11,733 nt of DNA from an uncultured Lachnospiraceae bacterium (lineage in GTDB: Bacteria; Bacillota_A; Clostridia; Lachnospirales; Lachnospiraceae): contig CAJUFW010000107.1 in NCBI GenBank assembly GCA_910585655.1, positions 1 through 11,733 of the forward strand, given 5' to 3'. The first letter of the stretch is position 1, and the number at the start of each line of letters is the position of its first letter. The notes beneath the pieces are model-generated. The model was not told the origin of the DNA, did not search any database, and saw nothing but the letters and a program-made list of their open reading frames with translations. Positions 1-6,783 of this stretch are shown here, piece by piece. The translations under genes and the position numbers were made by a program.

Positions 1-24
1 TTCAGACGTGTGCTCTTCCGATCT
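1..24 (+). other. Illumina TruSeq adapter remnant (artefact)
   Basis: The first 24 bases match the 3' part of the Illumina TruSeq read-2 adapter/primer, including the diagnostic GTGCTCTTCCGATCT. They are not part of the organism's genome. A GTG inside them makes a false start (M-C-S-S-D-L) joined in frame to the feoB fragment. The genomic sequence begins at base 25, so the left edge is an untrimmed read or contig end and not a biological boundary. Confidence 0.97.
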
Positions 25-1492
25 GGTAGAGGCAATCTGGCAGAAACACTATAAAAAGGCGTTGCCCGGACAGGAAGAACGGACACAAAGGGCAAGGCTG
101 CGCTGGATTGCGATTAAGCTGCTAGAGCGTGATCCGGAAATTTTAAAAGCCTACCCGCTGGCAGCGGCAGAATTGCCAAAGGAAAGCTATGAGACTCGGA
201 TTACCAATGAAAAGTATGATTTTATTGAGGAAATCGTCGAAGAAGTCGTAGTCAATAAAAGCAGCAAAGAGGAGAACACGGATCGGATTGATCGACTGCT
301 GACCCATCCTGTTTGGGGGCTTCCGGTTTTCCTGGGAATTATGGCGATGGTGTTCTTTTTGACCTTTACGATTGGAGACTGGCTCAAAGGTTATTTTGAA
401 CTGGCGCTTGACATCTGTTCCGGCGGGGTGACAGCGATGTTGGAATTTTTCCATGCAGGAGATATTTTGACCTCTCTGATTGTAGAAGGTATTATTGCGG
501 GAGTAGGAGGCATTTTGACCTTCCTGCCAAATATTTTTATTTTGTTTTTGGCATTGGCTATTTTGGAGGACAGCGGCTATATGGCGCGGGTCGCTTATGT
601 GATGGATGGAGTAATGGGGAAAATCGGTCTTTCCGGACGGGCGTTTATCCCGATGCTGTTGGGATTTGGCTGCACTGTTCCGGCGGTGATGGCTTCCCGC
701 GCTTTAGAAGATCCGGCAGATCGCCGAAAAACTATTTTTATTACGCCGTTTATGTCTTGCAGCGCCAGACTGCCGATTTATGTACTGTTTTCGGAACTCT
801 TTTTTGCGGAACACGCGATGCTTGCTGCTTATTCGATGTATGTGATTGGACTGGGGATCGCTATTTTATCTGCTTTTGTAATGCGTCTGTTTCAGAAGAA
901 AAAGCAGGAGCATACGCTTTTAATTGAGCTGCCGGAATATAAAACGCCTAACGCCCATACGATTTTTATTTATGTATGGGAGAAGGTAAAGGACTATCTG
1001 ACCAAAGCGGGAACGACCATTTTCCTGGCTTCGGTGATTCTATGGGCGATGCTCAATTTCGGTCCGTCCGGGCTGGTAGAAGATATGAGCCAGAGCTTTG
1101 GCGCGATGTTCGGCAGATGGCTGGCTCCGCTTTTGGCTCCGGCAGGGTTAGGAATGTGGCAGGTAGCGTTGGCATTTTTATCGGGACTGGCAGCGAAGGA
1201 AGTTGTGGTTTCAAGCTTTAGCGTGTTGTATGGAATCGGCAATATCAATTCGGCAGCGGGGATGACAGAGCTGTCGGGGATTTTGGCGGCGAGCGGTTTT
1301 ACTGCTTTGAATGCCTATGCGTTAATGGTGTTTTGTCTGCTGTATACTCCTTGCGTGGCAACTTTGGCGACAATGAAGCGGGAGTTAAATTCCGGCAAGT
1401 ATATGGCGCTTTCCCTGGTGTTTCAAGTGGTTGTAGCATGGCTGGCAGCAACTTTGGTCTATCAGCTAGGAAAAATCGCTGGCTTAGGATAA
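25..1492 (+). CDS. feoB: Ferrous iron transport protein B, C-terminal part (5' truncated by window edge)
   Basis: This is the membrane permease half of FeoB, the GTP-driven Fe2+ importer of the cytoplasmic membrane. The first complete genomic codon is GTA at 26, leaving 488 residues. The N-terminal G domain with its P-loop and switch motifs is absent because the sequence is cut at the adapter; what remains starts in the helical spacer region. About eight hydrophobic segments follow. Two Gate (nucleoside-recognition type) repeats are visible: the first holds GFGCTVPAVMASRALEDP and FMSCSARLPIY (nt 661-780), the second AGLGMWQVALAFLSGLAAKEVVVSS (given here only as a landmark near nt 1141-1215 and split by motif: AGLGMWQ, then AAKEVVVSS). 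The C-terminal YTPCVATLATMKRE motif (near nt 1343-1384) is typical of FeoB. The conserved Cys residues of the permease are present. No frameshift is seen. The next gene encodes the FeoB-associated Cys-rich protein, which confirms the assignment. Confidence 0.95.
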
Positions 1493-1531
1493 AGATATGG
1501 CGATAGAAAAGAAAAAGAAGGAGAGAAAAAG

Positions 1532-1690
1532 ATGGTAGAATGGATGATACAAGGAATACTTTGGTTGTTGATTTTGGCTGCTTGTTTCTGGATTGTCAGA
1601 AGGCGGTTCCGAAAATGGCAAAAAGGGGAATACTGCGATTGCTGTGACGGAAGTTGTGGAGGTTGTGGGAAAAGGAGTATCAAAAAATGA
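1532..1690 (+). CDS. FeoB-associated Cys-rich membrane protein
   Basis: This 52-residue gene starts with MVEWMIQGILWLL. It has one N-terminal membrane helix (about residues 7-21), a basic stretch RRRFRKWQK, and a Cys-rich tail with the pattern C-x-C-C-x4-C-x2-C (residues 35-45) followed by KRSIKK. That layout and its position 39 bases after feoB match the small FeoB-associated Cys-rich proteins of Firmicutes. These are thought to assist FeoB or handle iron at the inner membrane face, but their exact role is unproven. AAGGAG at 1518-1523 lies 8 bases before the ATG. Its stop overlaps the start of the next gene (ATGA at 1687-1690), so the two are probably translationally coupled. Confidence 0.9.
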   Translation: MVEWMIQGILWLLILAACFWIVRRRFRKWQKGEYCDCCDGSCGGCGKRSIKK

Positions 1691-2361
1691 AACAAAAGAT
1701 AGGATGTTTATTTCTGATAGTATCTGTAGTTCTTTTTCTGGGAGCTTGCAGCAAAAAAGAACAAACCAGCTTATACGATCAAGGTATGGAAATCGTCGGC
1801 TTGATGGTAGAAATGGTAAACAATAAGGCATATGGCGAGATGCTGACTGGTAGCCCGGAAGTTGCAGAGACGGCAGAGAAGATCGCAGCAGGCAGTTATA
1901 CGAAGCCGAGTGCAGTCTATGAAATTGTTTTTCCGTCGATGGAAGAGATGCTCGCAGTCTATGGGGAGACAGAGATGCTAGAGGGTCTGTCTGAGAATCT
2001 GACGCGGCATCTGAACAACCGGCTGCAATCTGCGGTGATGACACAGTTCAACGCACAAGGCGGTGCGAATAGCTTGGCAGCCGCTTCGATTTATACGGCG
2101 GGAAAGACGTTTGTCAGTGAAGAATTAAAAGAAAATAAAGTATATTTTTATACGTTTGACCAGGGCTATCCGATTGCGGTAACATTTGTAGCAGGAGAAG
2201 ATCACAGTGTCAGTGCAACGGGAGGATTTTTACTGACGTGGAATGACGGAACGTCCGGCGAAGAGCCGGAAACATTTACCACAGAAGAATTACAGGAGAT
2301 GCTGCAGGCAGTTTTTGGCGAGAATTGCAGCGTTCAAAAGCTGGATCTGGATTTGCAGTAA
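1687..2361 (+). CDS. Hypothetical lipoprotein encoded in the feo operon
   Basis: The protein has 224 residues. Its start is set at the ATG at 1687, preceded by GGAG about 9 bases upstream and overlapping the previous stop as ATGA; an in-frame TTG at 1654 lies inside the upstream gene and has no ribosome binding site. The N-terminus is a lipoprotein signal peptide: K2-K4, a hydrophobic core at residues 5-17, and a lipobox L18-G19-A20-C21. The mature protein should be anchored by C21 to the outer face of the membrane. The rest is soluble, acidic and mixed alpha/beta in composition, with no domain I recognise. Overlap with the FeoB-associated gene suggests co-expression with ferrous iron uptake, but no metal-binding motif is evident, so a role in iron uptake is inference only. 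Confidence 0.85.
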   Translation: MKQKIGCLFLIVSVVLFLGACSKKEQTSLYDQGMEIVGLMVEMVNNKAYGEMLTGSPEVAETAEKIAAGSYTKPSAVYEIVFPSMEEMLAVYGETEMLEGLSENLTRHLNNRLQSAVMTQFNAQGGANSLAAASIYTAGKTFVSEELKENKVYFYTFDQGYPIAVTFVAGEDHSVSATGGFLLTWNDGTSGEEPETFTTEELQEMLQAVFGENCSVQKLDLDLQ

Positions 2362-2381
2362 AATCAAAGATGCGATATGAA

Positions 2382-2440
2382 AAACAGGAGACGCCTGGAA
2401 GATAGGTTCCAAAACGTCTCCTGTTTGATTATATTTTTTC
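2382..2440. terminator. Bidirectional intrinsic terminator between convergent genes
   Basis: A perfect 12-bp stem (AAACAGGAGACG at 2382-2393 with CGTCTCCTGTTT at 2415-2426) carries an inner stem GGAA/TTCC (2397-2400 with 2407-2410). On the + strand it is followed by GATTATATTTTTT. On the - strand the stem runs into TTTTTCATATC. It sits between the lipoprotein stop (2361) and the chemoreceptor stop (2444), so it can serve both genes. Confidence 0.88.
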
Positions 2441-2443
2441 CTT

Positions 2444-4153
2444 TTATAATTGGATACCGCCGGAAGCACTCCTGGCATATTCTTCCCGAAGCTTAAATTT
2501 CGCTACAAGGGATTTGAGCATTTCAGCCTGGCTGGAAAGCTCTTCGCTGGCAGCGGCGCTTTCCTGTGCGGTAGCAGAGGTCATCAGAACGACGCTGGAA
2601 ATCTGATCGACGCCTAATGTTACCTGCTCGATAGCGCCTGCCTGATCTTCGGCTGCGCTGGCGATCTTGTCTACCATGGAGGAAGCATTTTGTACATCAC
2701 CGACTACCTTTAACAGTGATTCGGCTGTTTCTTTTGCAAGCTGTGTACCATGCGCTACGGCTTCGATCGAATTTTCAATGAGGTCAGCCGTATTTTTGGA
2801 GGCTTCAGAACTCTTGCTGGCAAGGCTGCGGACTTCGGATGCTACAACGGCAAAGCCTTTGCCTGCGGCTCCGGCGCGGGTAGCCTCTACAGCAGCGTTT
2901 AACGCCAATATGTTTGTCTGGAATGCAATGTCGGAAATCGTTTTGATGATTTTGCTGATTTCATCCGAAGTACGGGTGATTTCTTCCATAGCGACGGTCA
3001 GCTCTTTCATCTGAGCATTACATTTTTCTGCTTCCGTACCGGCAGTATTGGACTGATTTCTGGCGCCGGAAGCATTTTCGGCCGTTTCCTTTACCTGGCG
3101 GGAAATATCGCCGATCGTAGCGGCAAGCTCTTCTACAGAAGCAGCCTGTTCGGTAGCTCCTTGAGAAAGGGACTGCGCGCCGCCGGAAACCTGGTTAGCG
3201 CCGGAAGCAACCTGATCGGAACTTAGGTTGATCTGACCTAACGTAAAGCTTAAATCACGGTTGAGCTTCCGGATGGAAAGAAGGAGACCTTGGAATGCTC
3301 CTACATAACATTCTTCCGCTCTGGTACGTACGTCGAAATTGCCGTTTGCCATTTCTTCTAAAAGTCTGGAAGCATCCGTAATGACATTTCCCAGGATAGA
3401 AGTCATATTTTTAAAAGCGGCAGCCAGACGACCCAATTCATCCTTTGACTCGTAGGTTATTTGGATGTCAAAATCACCTTCTAAGATCTTTCCGGCTGAA
3501 ACTTCCAGCTCACGTAGCGGTCTGGTGATGATGTTGGTCAGATAAGCGGAGAGAACCAGAGTAATCACCAAAGCGATACCTGCCATACCAAGCTGTGCGG
3601 CAACTAACAGGTTTTGCATTTCCTTTGTTTCCTGATAAGAGTCATCCGCATTTGCATTAGCTACGTTACTGATTTGGATTAAAGCGTCTACCGACTCCGT
3701 AATCAATGGTTGGTATTCATTTAACAGCATCTCCTGGGCGGCTTTCATATCCGTGGCAGTAAGACCAATAATCGTAGCTTGCATTTCCACTGCCTTTGTG
3801 ATGCTTTCGGAAAAGTTTTCCAACATTTCCGGATTGCCCTGGAAATGCGAGAATACCCAGTTTCCATTTTCTTGTAAAAGCTCTAGCTCCTTTTCCATAT
3901 CAGCCTGATATTCTGCACATTTTGCACTGTCCTCCTGAATAGTTATCAAACCGAGATCCTTGACAATGATCTGCAAGCCGCGGCGCATGTTCATGATTCG
4001 GTTTGTAACCTGATACCCGACGTTGTAAAAGTCCGAGTAGCTGTCTGAATTTCGCTGTAATCCGATGATAGCTACCGTGACAGTTGCACAAAACAGCACG
4101 ATAATCGTCATAAAGGTTACAAGCAGTTTGATTCTGATTCTCAGGTTTTTCAT
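2444..4153 (-). CDS. Methyl-accepting chemotaxis protein (transmembrane chemoreceptor)
   Basis: This 569-residue receptor senses a stimulus outside the cell and controls the CheA kinase that sets flagellar rotation. The start is MKNLRIRIK at 4153, with AAGGAGGAC placed 5 bases before the ATG; an upstream in-frame ATG lies inside the -10 box and cannot be transcribed. Visible parts in order are TM1 (residues about 9-31), an extracellular helical ligand domain (32-180) of four-helix-bundle type, TM2 (about 182-204), HAMP (205-257), a second HAMP-like unit (about 258-298, GNFDVRTR...), and the long cytoplasmic coiled coil. The hairpin tip around 405-440 has DIAFQTNILALNAAVEATRAG followed by KGFAVVASEVRSLA, and is nearly canonical; Ala stands where many receptors have Glu after RAG. 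No CheR-binding pentapeptide is seen at the C-terminus. The ligand cannot be told from sequence. It is transcribed alone from the promoter at 4239-4267. Confidence 0.96.
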   Translation of the reverse strand: MKNLRIRIKLLVTFMTIIVLFCATVTVAIIGLQRNSDSYSDFYNVGYQVTNRIMNMRRGLQIIVKDLGLITIQEDSAKCAEYQADMEKELELLQENGNWVFSHFQGNPEMLENFSESITKAVEMQATIIGLTATDMKAAQEMLLNEYQPLITESVDALIQISNVANANADDSYQETKEMQNLLVAAQLGMAGIALVITLVLSAYLTNIITRPLRELEVSAGKILEGDFDIQITYESKDELGRLAAAFKNMTSILGNVITDASRLLEEMANGNFDVRTRAEECYVGAFQGLLLSIRKLNRDLSFTLGQINLSSDQVASGANQVSGGAQSLSQGATEQAASVEELAATIGDISRQVKETAENASGARNQSNTAGTEAEKCNAQMKELTVAMEEITRTSDEISKIIKTISDIAFQTNILALNAAVEATRAGAAGKGFAVVASEVRSLASKSSEASKNTADLIENSIEAVAHGTQLAKETAESLLKVVGDVQNASSMVDKIASAAEDQAGAIEQVTLGVDQISSVVLMTSATAQESAAASEELSSQAEMLKSLVAKFKLREEYARSASGGIQL

Positions 4154-4181
4154 TTCAGTCCTCCTTGTTTTGTGATTAGGA

Positions 4182-4219
4182 AACGATCTTGTACCCTCCT
4201 GGCAGGTACGTAAATCGTT
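4182..4219 (-). other. Two-tier hairpin in the chemoreceptor mRNA leader
   Basis: AACGAT (4182-4187) pairs with ATCGTT (4214-4219), and inside it GTACC (4191-4195) pairs with GGTAC (4205-4209). In the - strand transcript the apical loop holds CAGGAGG, a ribosome-binding-site-like sequence, while the true site lies nearer the start codon. The hairpin falls wholly within the predicted leader of about 79 bases. It does not match a riboswitch class I know. Confidence 0.5.
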
Positions 4220-4238
4220 CGTAAAGTATACAAGGATC

Positions 4239-4267
4239 ATTATAGCTTCTTTTACCGAATTTGTCTA
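4239..4267 (-). promoter_or_regulatory. Sigma-A promoter of the chemoreceptor gene
   Basis: On the - strand, TAGACA (-35, 4267-4262) is separated by exactly 17 bases from a perfect TATAAT (-10, 4244-4239). Transcription should begin near 4232. No sigma-D (TAAA-N15-CCGATAT) promoter was found here, so this receptor is probably expressed by the housekeeping polymerase. Confidence 0.8.
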
Positions 4268-4309
4268 TGGCAAACTGCGAATCTCGACGAATGTCTTTTT
4301 TTCCCAGGA

Positions 4310-4330
4310 AAGAGAAAAAGATGGTCTCTT
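4310..4330 (-). other. Short hairpin over the recombinase stop codon
   Basis: AAGAGA (4310-4315) pairs with TCTCTT (4325-4330), a 6-bp stem with a 9-base loop that overlaps the end of the recombinase gene. On the - strand the downstream sequence is TTTCCTGGG and lacks a proper U tract. It may be a weak terminator; read-through towards the chemoreceptor gene is possible. Confidence 0.3.
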
Positions 4331-4907
4331 ATAAATTCAGATTCAGAAAAATCTTATCCTTATCATCTTGTTCAATTCCTAAATACCGTTTGGTAATCTG
4401 GAAGGACGAATGATTGAACAGGACGGTTAATACGGTGGCGTTGGCTCCGTTAGCCCATGCCTGATAGCCGAATGTTTTGCGAAGAGAATGACAACTGATA
4501 TGTTCGGAAAGGTGCAGGGCGAAGCAGGCATGTTTGATGATACGAAATGCCTGAGAACGGCTTAGAGGGGTTCCGAATTTTCTTCCGGTAAAAATGTAGT
4601 CCTGTGGACGGGCTCTTGGTACGCTGGTCAAATAGAGGGAAAGCGCTTGCTGTACGCTTTGGTTGATGGCGATACAGGTTTCTTTTCCGGTTTTTTGCTC
4701 CAACAGGATAATATGCCTGCGAAATTTCCCTCTGGTAAACTGATAGGTATCCTCCCAACGAAGCGAAAGCAAATCGCCGACCCTTAAAGCCGTGTTGAGT
4801 CCGGTGTTGATCAAGGCGTAGTTACGTAAATTCCGTTCCTGATATAAATAGTAGTTCTTTAGTGCTTCCAGATCGTTTTTGTCTTTAATCGGGTGTGTTG
4901 TCCCCAT
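4329..4907 (-). CDS. Compact tyrosine recombinase / integrase (catalytic domain only)
   Basis: This 192-residue protein is a tyrosine site-specific recombinase that should cut and rejoin DNA through a 3'-phosphotyrosine. All catalytic residues are identifiable: R42 in ALRVGDLLSLRW, K72 in QKTGK, H140 and R143 in CHSLRKTFGY, H166 in FNHSS, and nucleophile Y175 in KRYLGI. The usual N-terminal core-binding (SAM-like) domain is missing; only about 30 residues precede the catalytic fold, giving a size like the FimB/FimE inversion recombinases. The start is well supported by AGGAGG 6 bases before ATG. It has its own promoter and is flanked by housekeeping-type genes, with no phage or element genes near it. 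It could be a phase-variation invertase, a relic of a mobile element or a Xer-like accessory enzyme. The sequence does not decide which. Confidence 0.9.
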   Translation of the reverse strand: MGTTHPIKDKNDLEALKNYYLYQERNLRNYALINTGLNTALRVGDLLSLRWEDTYQFTRGKFRRHIILLEQKTGKETCIAINQSVQQALSLYLTSVPRARPQDYIFTGRKFGTPLSRSQAFRIIKHACFALHLSEHISCHSLRKTFGYQAWANGANATVLTVLFNHSSFQITKRYLGIEQDDKDKIFLNLNL

Positions 4908-4948
4908 ACGAATTCCTCCTGAACTTAAAGTTTACATGTGGCAGCTTT

Positions 4949-4957
4949 ATTATAGCA
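4949..4957 (-). promoter_or_regulatory. Extended -10 promoter of the recombinase gene
   Basis: On the - strand the sequence TGCTATAAT (4957-4949) is a perfect TGn-TATAAT extended -10 element. No good -35 box lies 17 bases upstream, which is normal for extended -10 promoters. Transcription would begin near 4942. A short palindrome AACTTAAAGTT (4922-4932) lies between this start and the ribosome binding site and might be an operator. Confidence 0.65.
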
Positions 4958-4983
4958 GATAAGGGGAAAAGAAGAACTTTTTG

Positions 4984-5012
4984 CTGACATTTTTTCCAAG
5001 TTGTGTTATAAT
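4984..5012 (+). promoter_or_regulatory. Sigma-A promoter of the degV-family gene
   Basis: CTGACA (4984-4989) is followed after exactly 17 bases by TATAAT (5007-5012). An A-rich stretch just upstream could act as an UP element. Transcription should begin near 5018, giving a leader of about 55 bases. It lies back to back with the recombinase promoter, whose -10 is about 30 bases away. Confidence 0.82.
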
Positions 5013-5072
5013 TAAAGAAGCAAAAGGACATGATTCAGGAAGAGACAAGAAACAGGAAAAGAGGATATTGCC

Positions 5073-5957
5073 ATGCCATATACCATTATGACCGATTCTG
5101 CTACCGATATGCCAAAAGAAATTGTGGAGAAATTTGATCTGCATGTGATTCCGACTCCGGTAGTGATTGAGGAGACCGATTACTTTGACGGTTCTACGAT
5201 TTTGCCGGAACAGTTTTACGATATTTTGCGGAGCGGAACGGATGTAAAGACTTACCATATCAACCAATATATGTTTTATGAGAATTTTAAGCCTTATGCA
5301 GAGGCAGGAAAAGAAGTTGTTTACTTTTGCTTTTCCACAGGGATTGCCGGGACGTACAATGCGGCGAATCTGGCGAAGCAGGAGCTGCTAGAGGAGTTTC
5401 CGGAGTTTGATTTGACGATTGTAGATTCTAAATGCGCTTCCATTGGTTTTGGATTAGGCGTCTATTACGCCTTGCTGATGCAGAAAAACGGCGCTTCTAA
5501 GGAGCAGGTATTAGAGGCGGCTCGGTTCCATTTCGACCATATGGAGCATATGATTACCGTCAGTACGTTAGAATATCTGTATAAGGGCGGCAGGCTTTCC
5601 AGGACGGCAGCGCTGGCTGGCGGGCTGTTGGATTTAAAGCCGATTATCGAGATGACGGACGACGGCGCTCTGGCGGCGATCGAGAAAATCCGCGGCAGAA
5701 AAAAGGCGCTTAGAAGAGTAGTAGAACTGGTAGGAGAGCGCGGAGCAGCGCTCAACCGGCAAATCATCGGTATCGCGCACGGGGACTGCATAGAGGAAGC
5801 GCTCGAGGTCAAGCGAATGCTAGAGGAACGGTATGGCTGCCAAAATTTTAAAATCAATTACGTCGGCTGCGCGATAGGAGCGCATACAGGACCGGGAGTA
5901 ATCGGCGTGACCTTTTTAGATGCAGAATCTCCTTATACCGCATACTTAAAGGAGTAG
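5073..5957 (+). CDS. DegV-family fatty-acid-binding protein
   Basis: This 294-residue cytoplasmic protein has the normal length for the DegV family (also called FakB), which binds a fatty acid and presents it to the kinase FakA for phosphorylation and entry into phospholipid synthesis. The features are the N-terminal YTIMTDSATDMPKE (residues 3-16, DSxxD), FSTGIAGTYNAA (87-98) in place of the usual SSxLSGTYxSA, a central LEYLYKGGRLSR motif, LLDLKPIIEM with the later RGRKKALRRV, and a C-terminal HTGPGVIGVTF. The carboxylate-binding Thr and Ser positions appear kept, although the common TSQ motif is replaced by KTYHINQ near residue 60. GAGG lies about 10 bases before the ATG. It is transcribed alone, diverges from the recombinase gene and converges with the next gene. 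No FakA gene is in the window, and which lipid it carries cannot be told. Confidence 0.93.
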   Translation: MPYTIMTDSATDMPKEIVEKFDLHVIPTPVVIEETDYFDGSTILPEQFYDILRSGTDVKTYHINQYMFYENFKPYAEAGKEVVYFCFSTGIAGTYNAANLAKQELLEEFPEFDLTIVDSKCASIGFGLGVYYALLMQKNGASKEQVLEAARFHFDHMEHMITVSTLEYLYKGGRLSRTAALAGGLLDLKPIIEMTDDGALAAIEKIRGRKKALRRVVELVGERGAALNRQIIGIAHGDCIEEALEVKRMLEERYGCQNFKINYVGCAIGAHTGPGVIGVTFLDAESPYTAYLKE

Positions 5958-5966
5958 CGGTATAAG
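5932..5966. repeat. Perfect dyad over the degV stop codon, between convergent genes
   Basis: CTTATACCGC (5932-5941) and GCGGTATAAG (5957-5966) are perfect 10-bp inverted repeats, extended inward by TACT/AGTA (5943-5946 with 5953-5956) around a 6-base loop. The degV stop codon lies in the right arm. There is no T run after the stem on either strand, so it is not a canonical intrinsic terminator, but it is well placed to end or stabilise both convergent transcripts. Confidence 0.7.
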
Positions 5967-5977
5967 AAGTATTCCGG

Positions 5978-6529
5978 CTATAAGCGTCTCTGGTAGATAA
6001 GCTGACGTTTTAAGAAGAAACGCAGAACAGGCGGAGAAAGATACCGAAGCAGCAAAAGGAAAAGAGCAATAGCTGGAGGCGAATAGGTTAAAAAAGGGTT
6101 GTCTAGTTGTATCGTATACAAAAAGGCATACTGCAGAGCTGCCAGCAGAAGAAAGGAAAACCAGAAGCAAAGCTGTTCCGTCAGCAGCTTTTGGTAGCGG
6201 TAATGATAGCGAAGGCGCAGGGAAGGCAAGGAAAATCCCTGCGTCTTATATTTTTTGGTATATTCGGACAAAATTAAGTAGACAAAAAAGTAACAGAGCA
6301 GTCCATAGAGCGAGACAGGGGTATGAGACCGTCCGATCGAAGTGGCGATTGCCAACAGGAATAATAGAACCAGAAACGCAACACGGCAGAAACAGAGCGC
6401 AAGAAAGTCGGAAAGCGTGCGTAAGTCCTGCTGAAACTGCTGCTTTTGCCGGGACGGTTCGGAGGAGGAAGCCTGCTCTGTAAAATCCTCCAAAAACTCA
6501 ATCATCCTGAGATTTTTTTTCTGCGACAT
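5978..6529 (-). CDS. Hypothetical four-helix membrane protein
   Basis: This 183-residue protein matches no family I recognise. The start at 6529 (MSQKKNLRMIEF) has AGGAGG 6 bases upstream and lies after the predicted transcription start; a longer in-frame start at 6601 would fall in the promoter. The first 40 residues are charged and probably cytoplasmic and helical. Hydrophobic segments follow at about residues 46-64, 72-90, 119-140 and 150-166. The loops are rich in Arg, Lys and Tyr (TKKYKTQ near 91-97, RLRYHYRYQK near 105-114), and the tail is strongly basic (FFLKRQLIYQRRL), which would put them on the cytoplasmic side. It is transcribed alone from its own promoter and converges with degV. 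Nothing in the context suggests a specific job. Confidence 0.75.
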   Translation of the reverse strand: MSQKKNLRMIEFLEDFTEQASSSEPSRQKQQFQQDLRTLSDFLALCFCRVAFLVLLFLLAIATSIGRSHTPVSLYGLLCYFFVYLILSEYTKKYKTQGFSLPSLRLRYHYRYQKLLTEQLCFWFSFLLLAALQYAFLYTIQLDNPFLTYSPPAIALFLLLLRYLSPPVLRFFLKRQLIYQRRL

Positions 6530-6572
6530 AGGGAGCCTCCTTTTTTCATGGTTTGTTTTTTGTAACAGTAGT

Positions 6573-6601
6573 ATTGTAACACAAGGGAGGAGCAGATACA
6601 A
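6573..6601 (-). promoter_or_regulatory. Sigma-A promoter of the membrane protein gene
   Basis: On the - strand TTGTAT (6601-6596) and TACAAT (6578-6573) are separated by 17 bases, a good housekeeping promoter. Transcription would begin near 6566 and give a leader of about 37 bases before the ATG at 6529. This also supports the shorter start chosen for that gene. Confidence 0.72.
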
Positions 6602-6653
6602 CTAGATAGCCGTTTTTTGTCGTTTTTATAAATTCTGGAAGCTGCTTACAGGT

Positions 6654-6679
6654 TAAGTCAGAAGGAAAAGATCCGATAT
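6654..6679 (+). promoter_or_regulatory. Sigma-D (sigma-28) flagellar promoter
   Basis: TAAG (6654-6657), a 15-base spacer, then CCGATAT (6673-6679) match the sigma-D consensus TAAA-N15-CCGATAT with a perfect -10 and one mismatch in the -35. It points towards the EF-hand-type protein at 6861 and predicts a transcription start near 6686. Such promoters normally drive late flagellar, chemotaxis and motility-linked genes under FlgM control. The 331 bases between the two flanking genes hold this promoter, the opposing sigma-A promoter and the leader described separately. Confidence 0.78.
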
Positions 6680-6783
6680 ATATTCCATAGGAACGGATGC
6701 CTTATACGATGCACAAAAACAGTAGCTAAGCGGTACTGCAGGTATCTTCACAGCCAGAGAACGGATTCGGCGGATGTTGGAGT

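Noticed and set aside
8..25. GTG start of a complete feoB-like reading frame
   Set aside because: It lies inside the sequencing adapter; the real gene starts beyond the left edge.
1654..1686. TTG start for a longer lipoprotein
   Set aside because: It adds a non-signal-like N-terminus, lies inside the upstream gene and has no ribosome binding site; the ATG at 1687 gives a proper lipoprotein signal.
4154..4238. Cyclic di-GMP or other riboswitch in the chemoreceptor leader
   Set aside because: The leader is too short and lacks the conserved cores of the known classes; only a simple hairpin is present.
4154..4240. Longer N-terminus for the chemoreceptor
   Set aside because: The upstream ATG is part of the -10 box, before the predicted transcription start.
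4922..4932. Palindrome AACTTAAAGTT as a definite operator
   Set aside because: Short and AT-rich, so likely to occur by chance; mentioned only as a possibility with the recombinase promoter.
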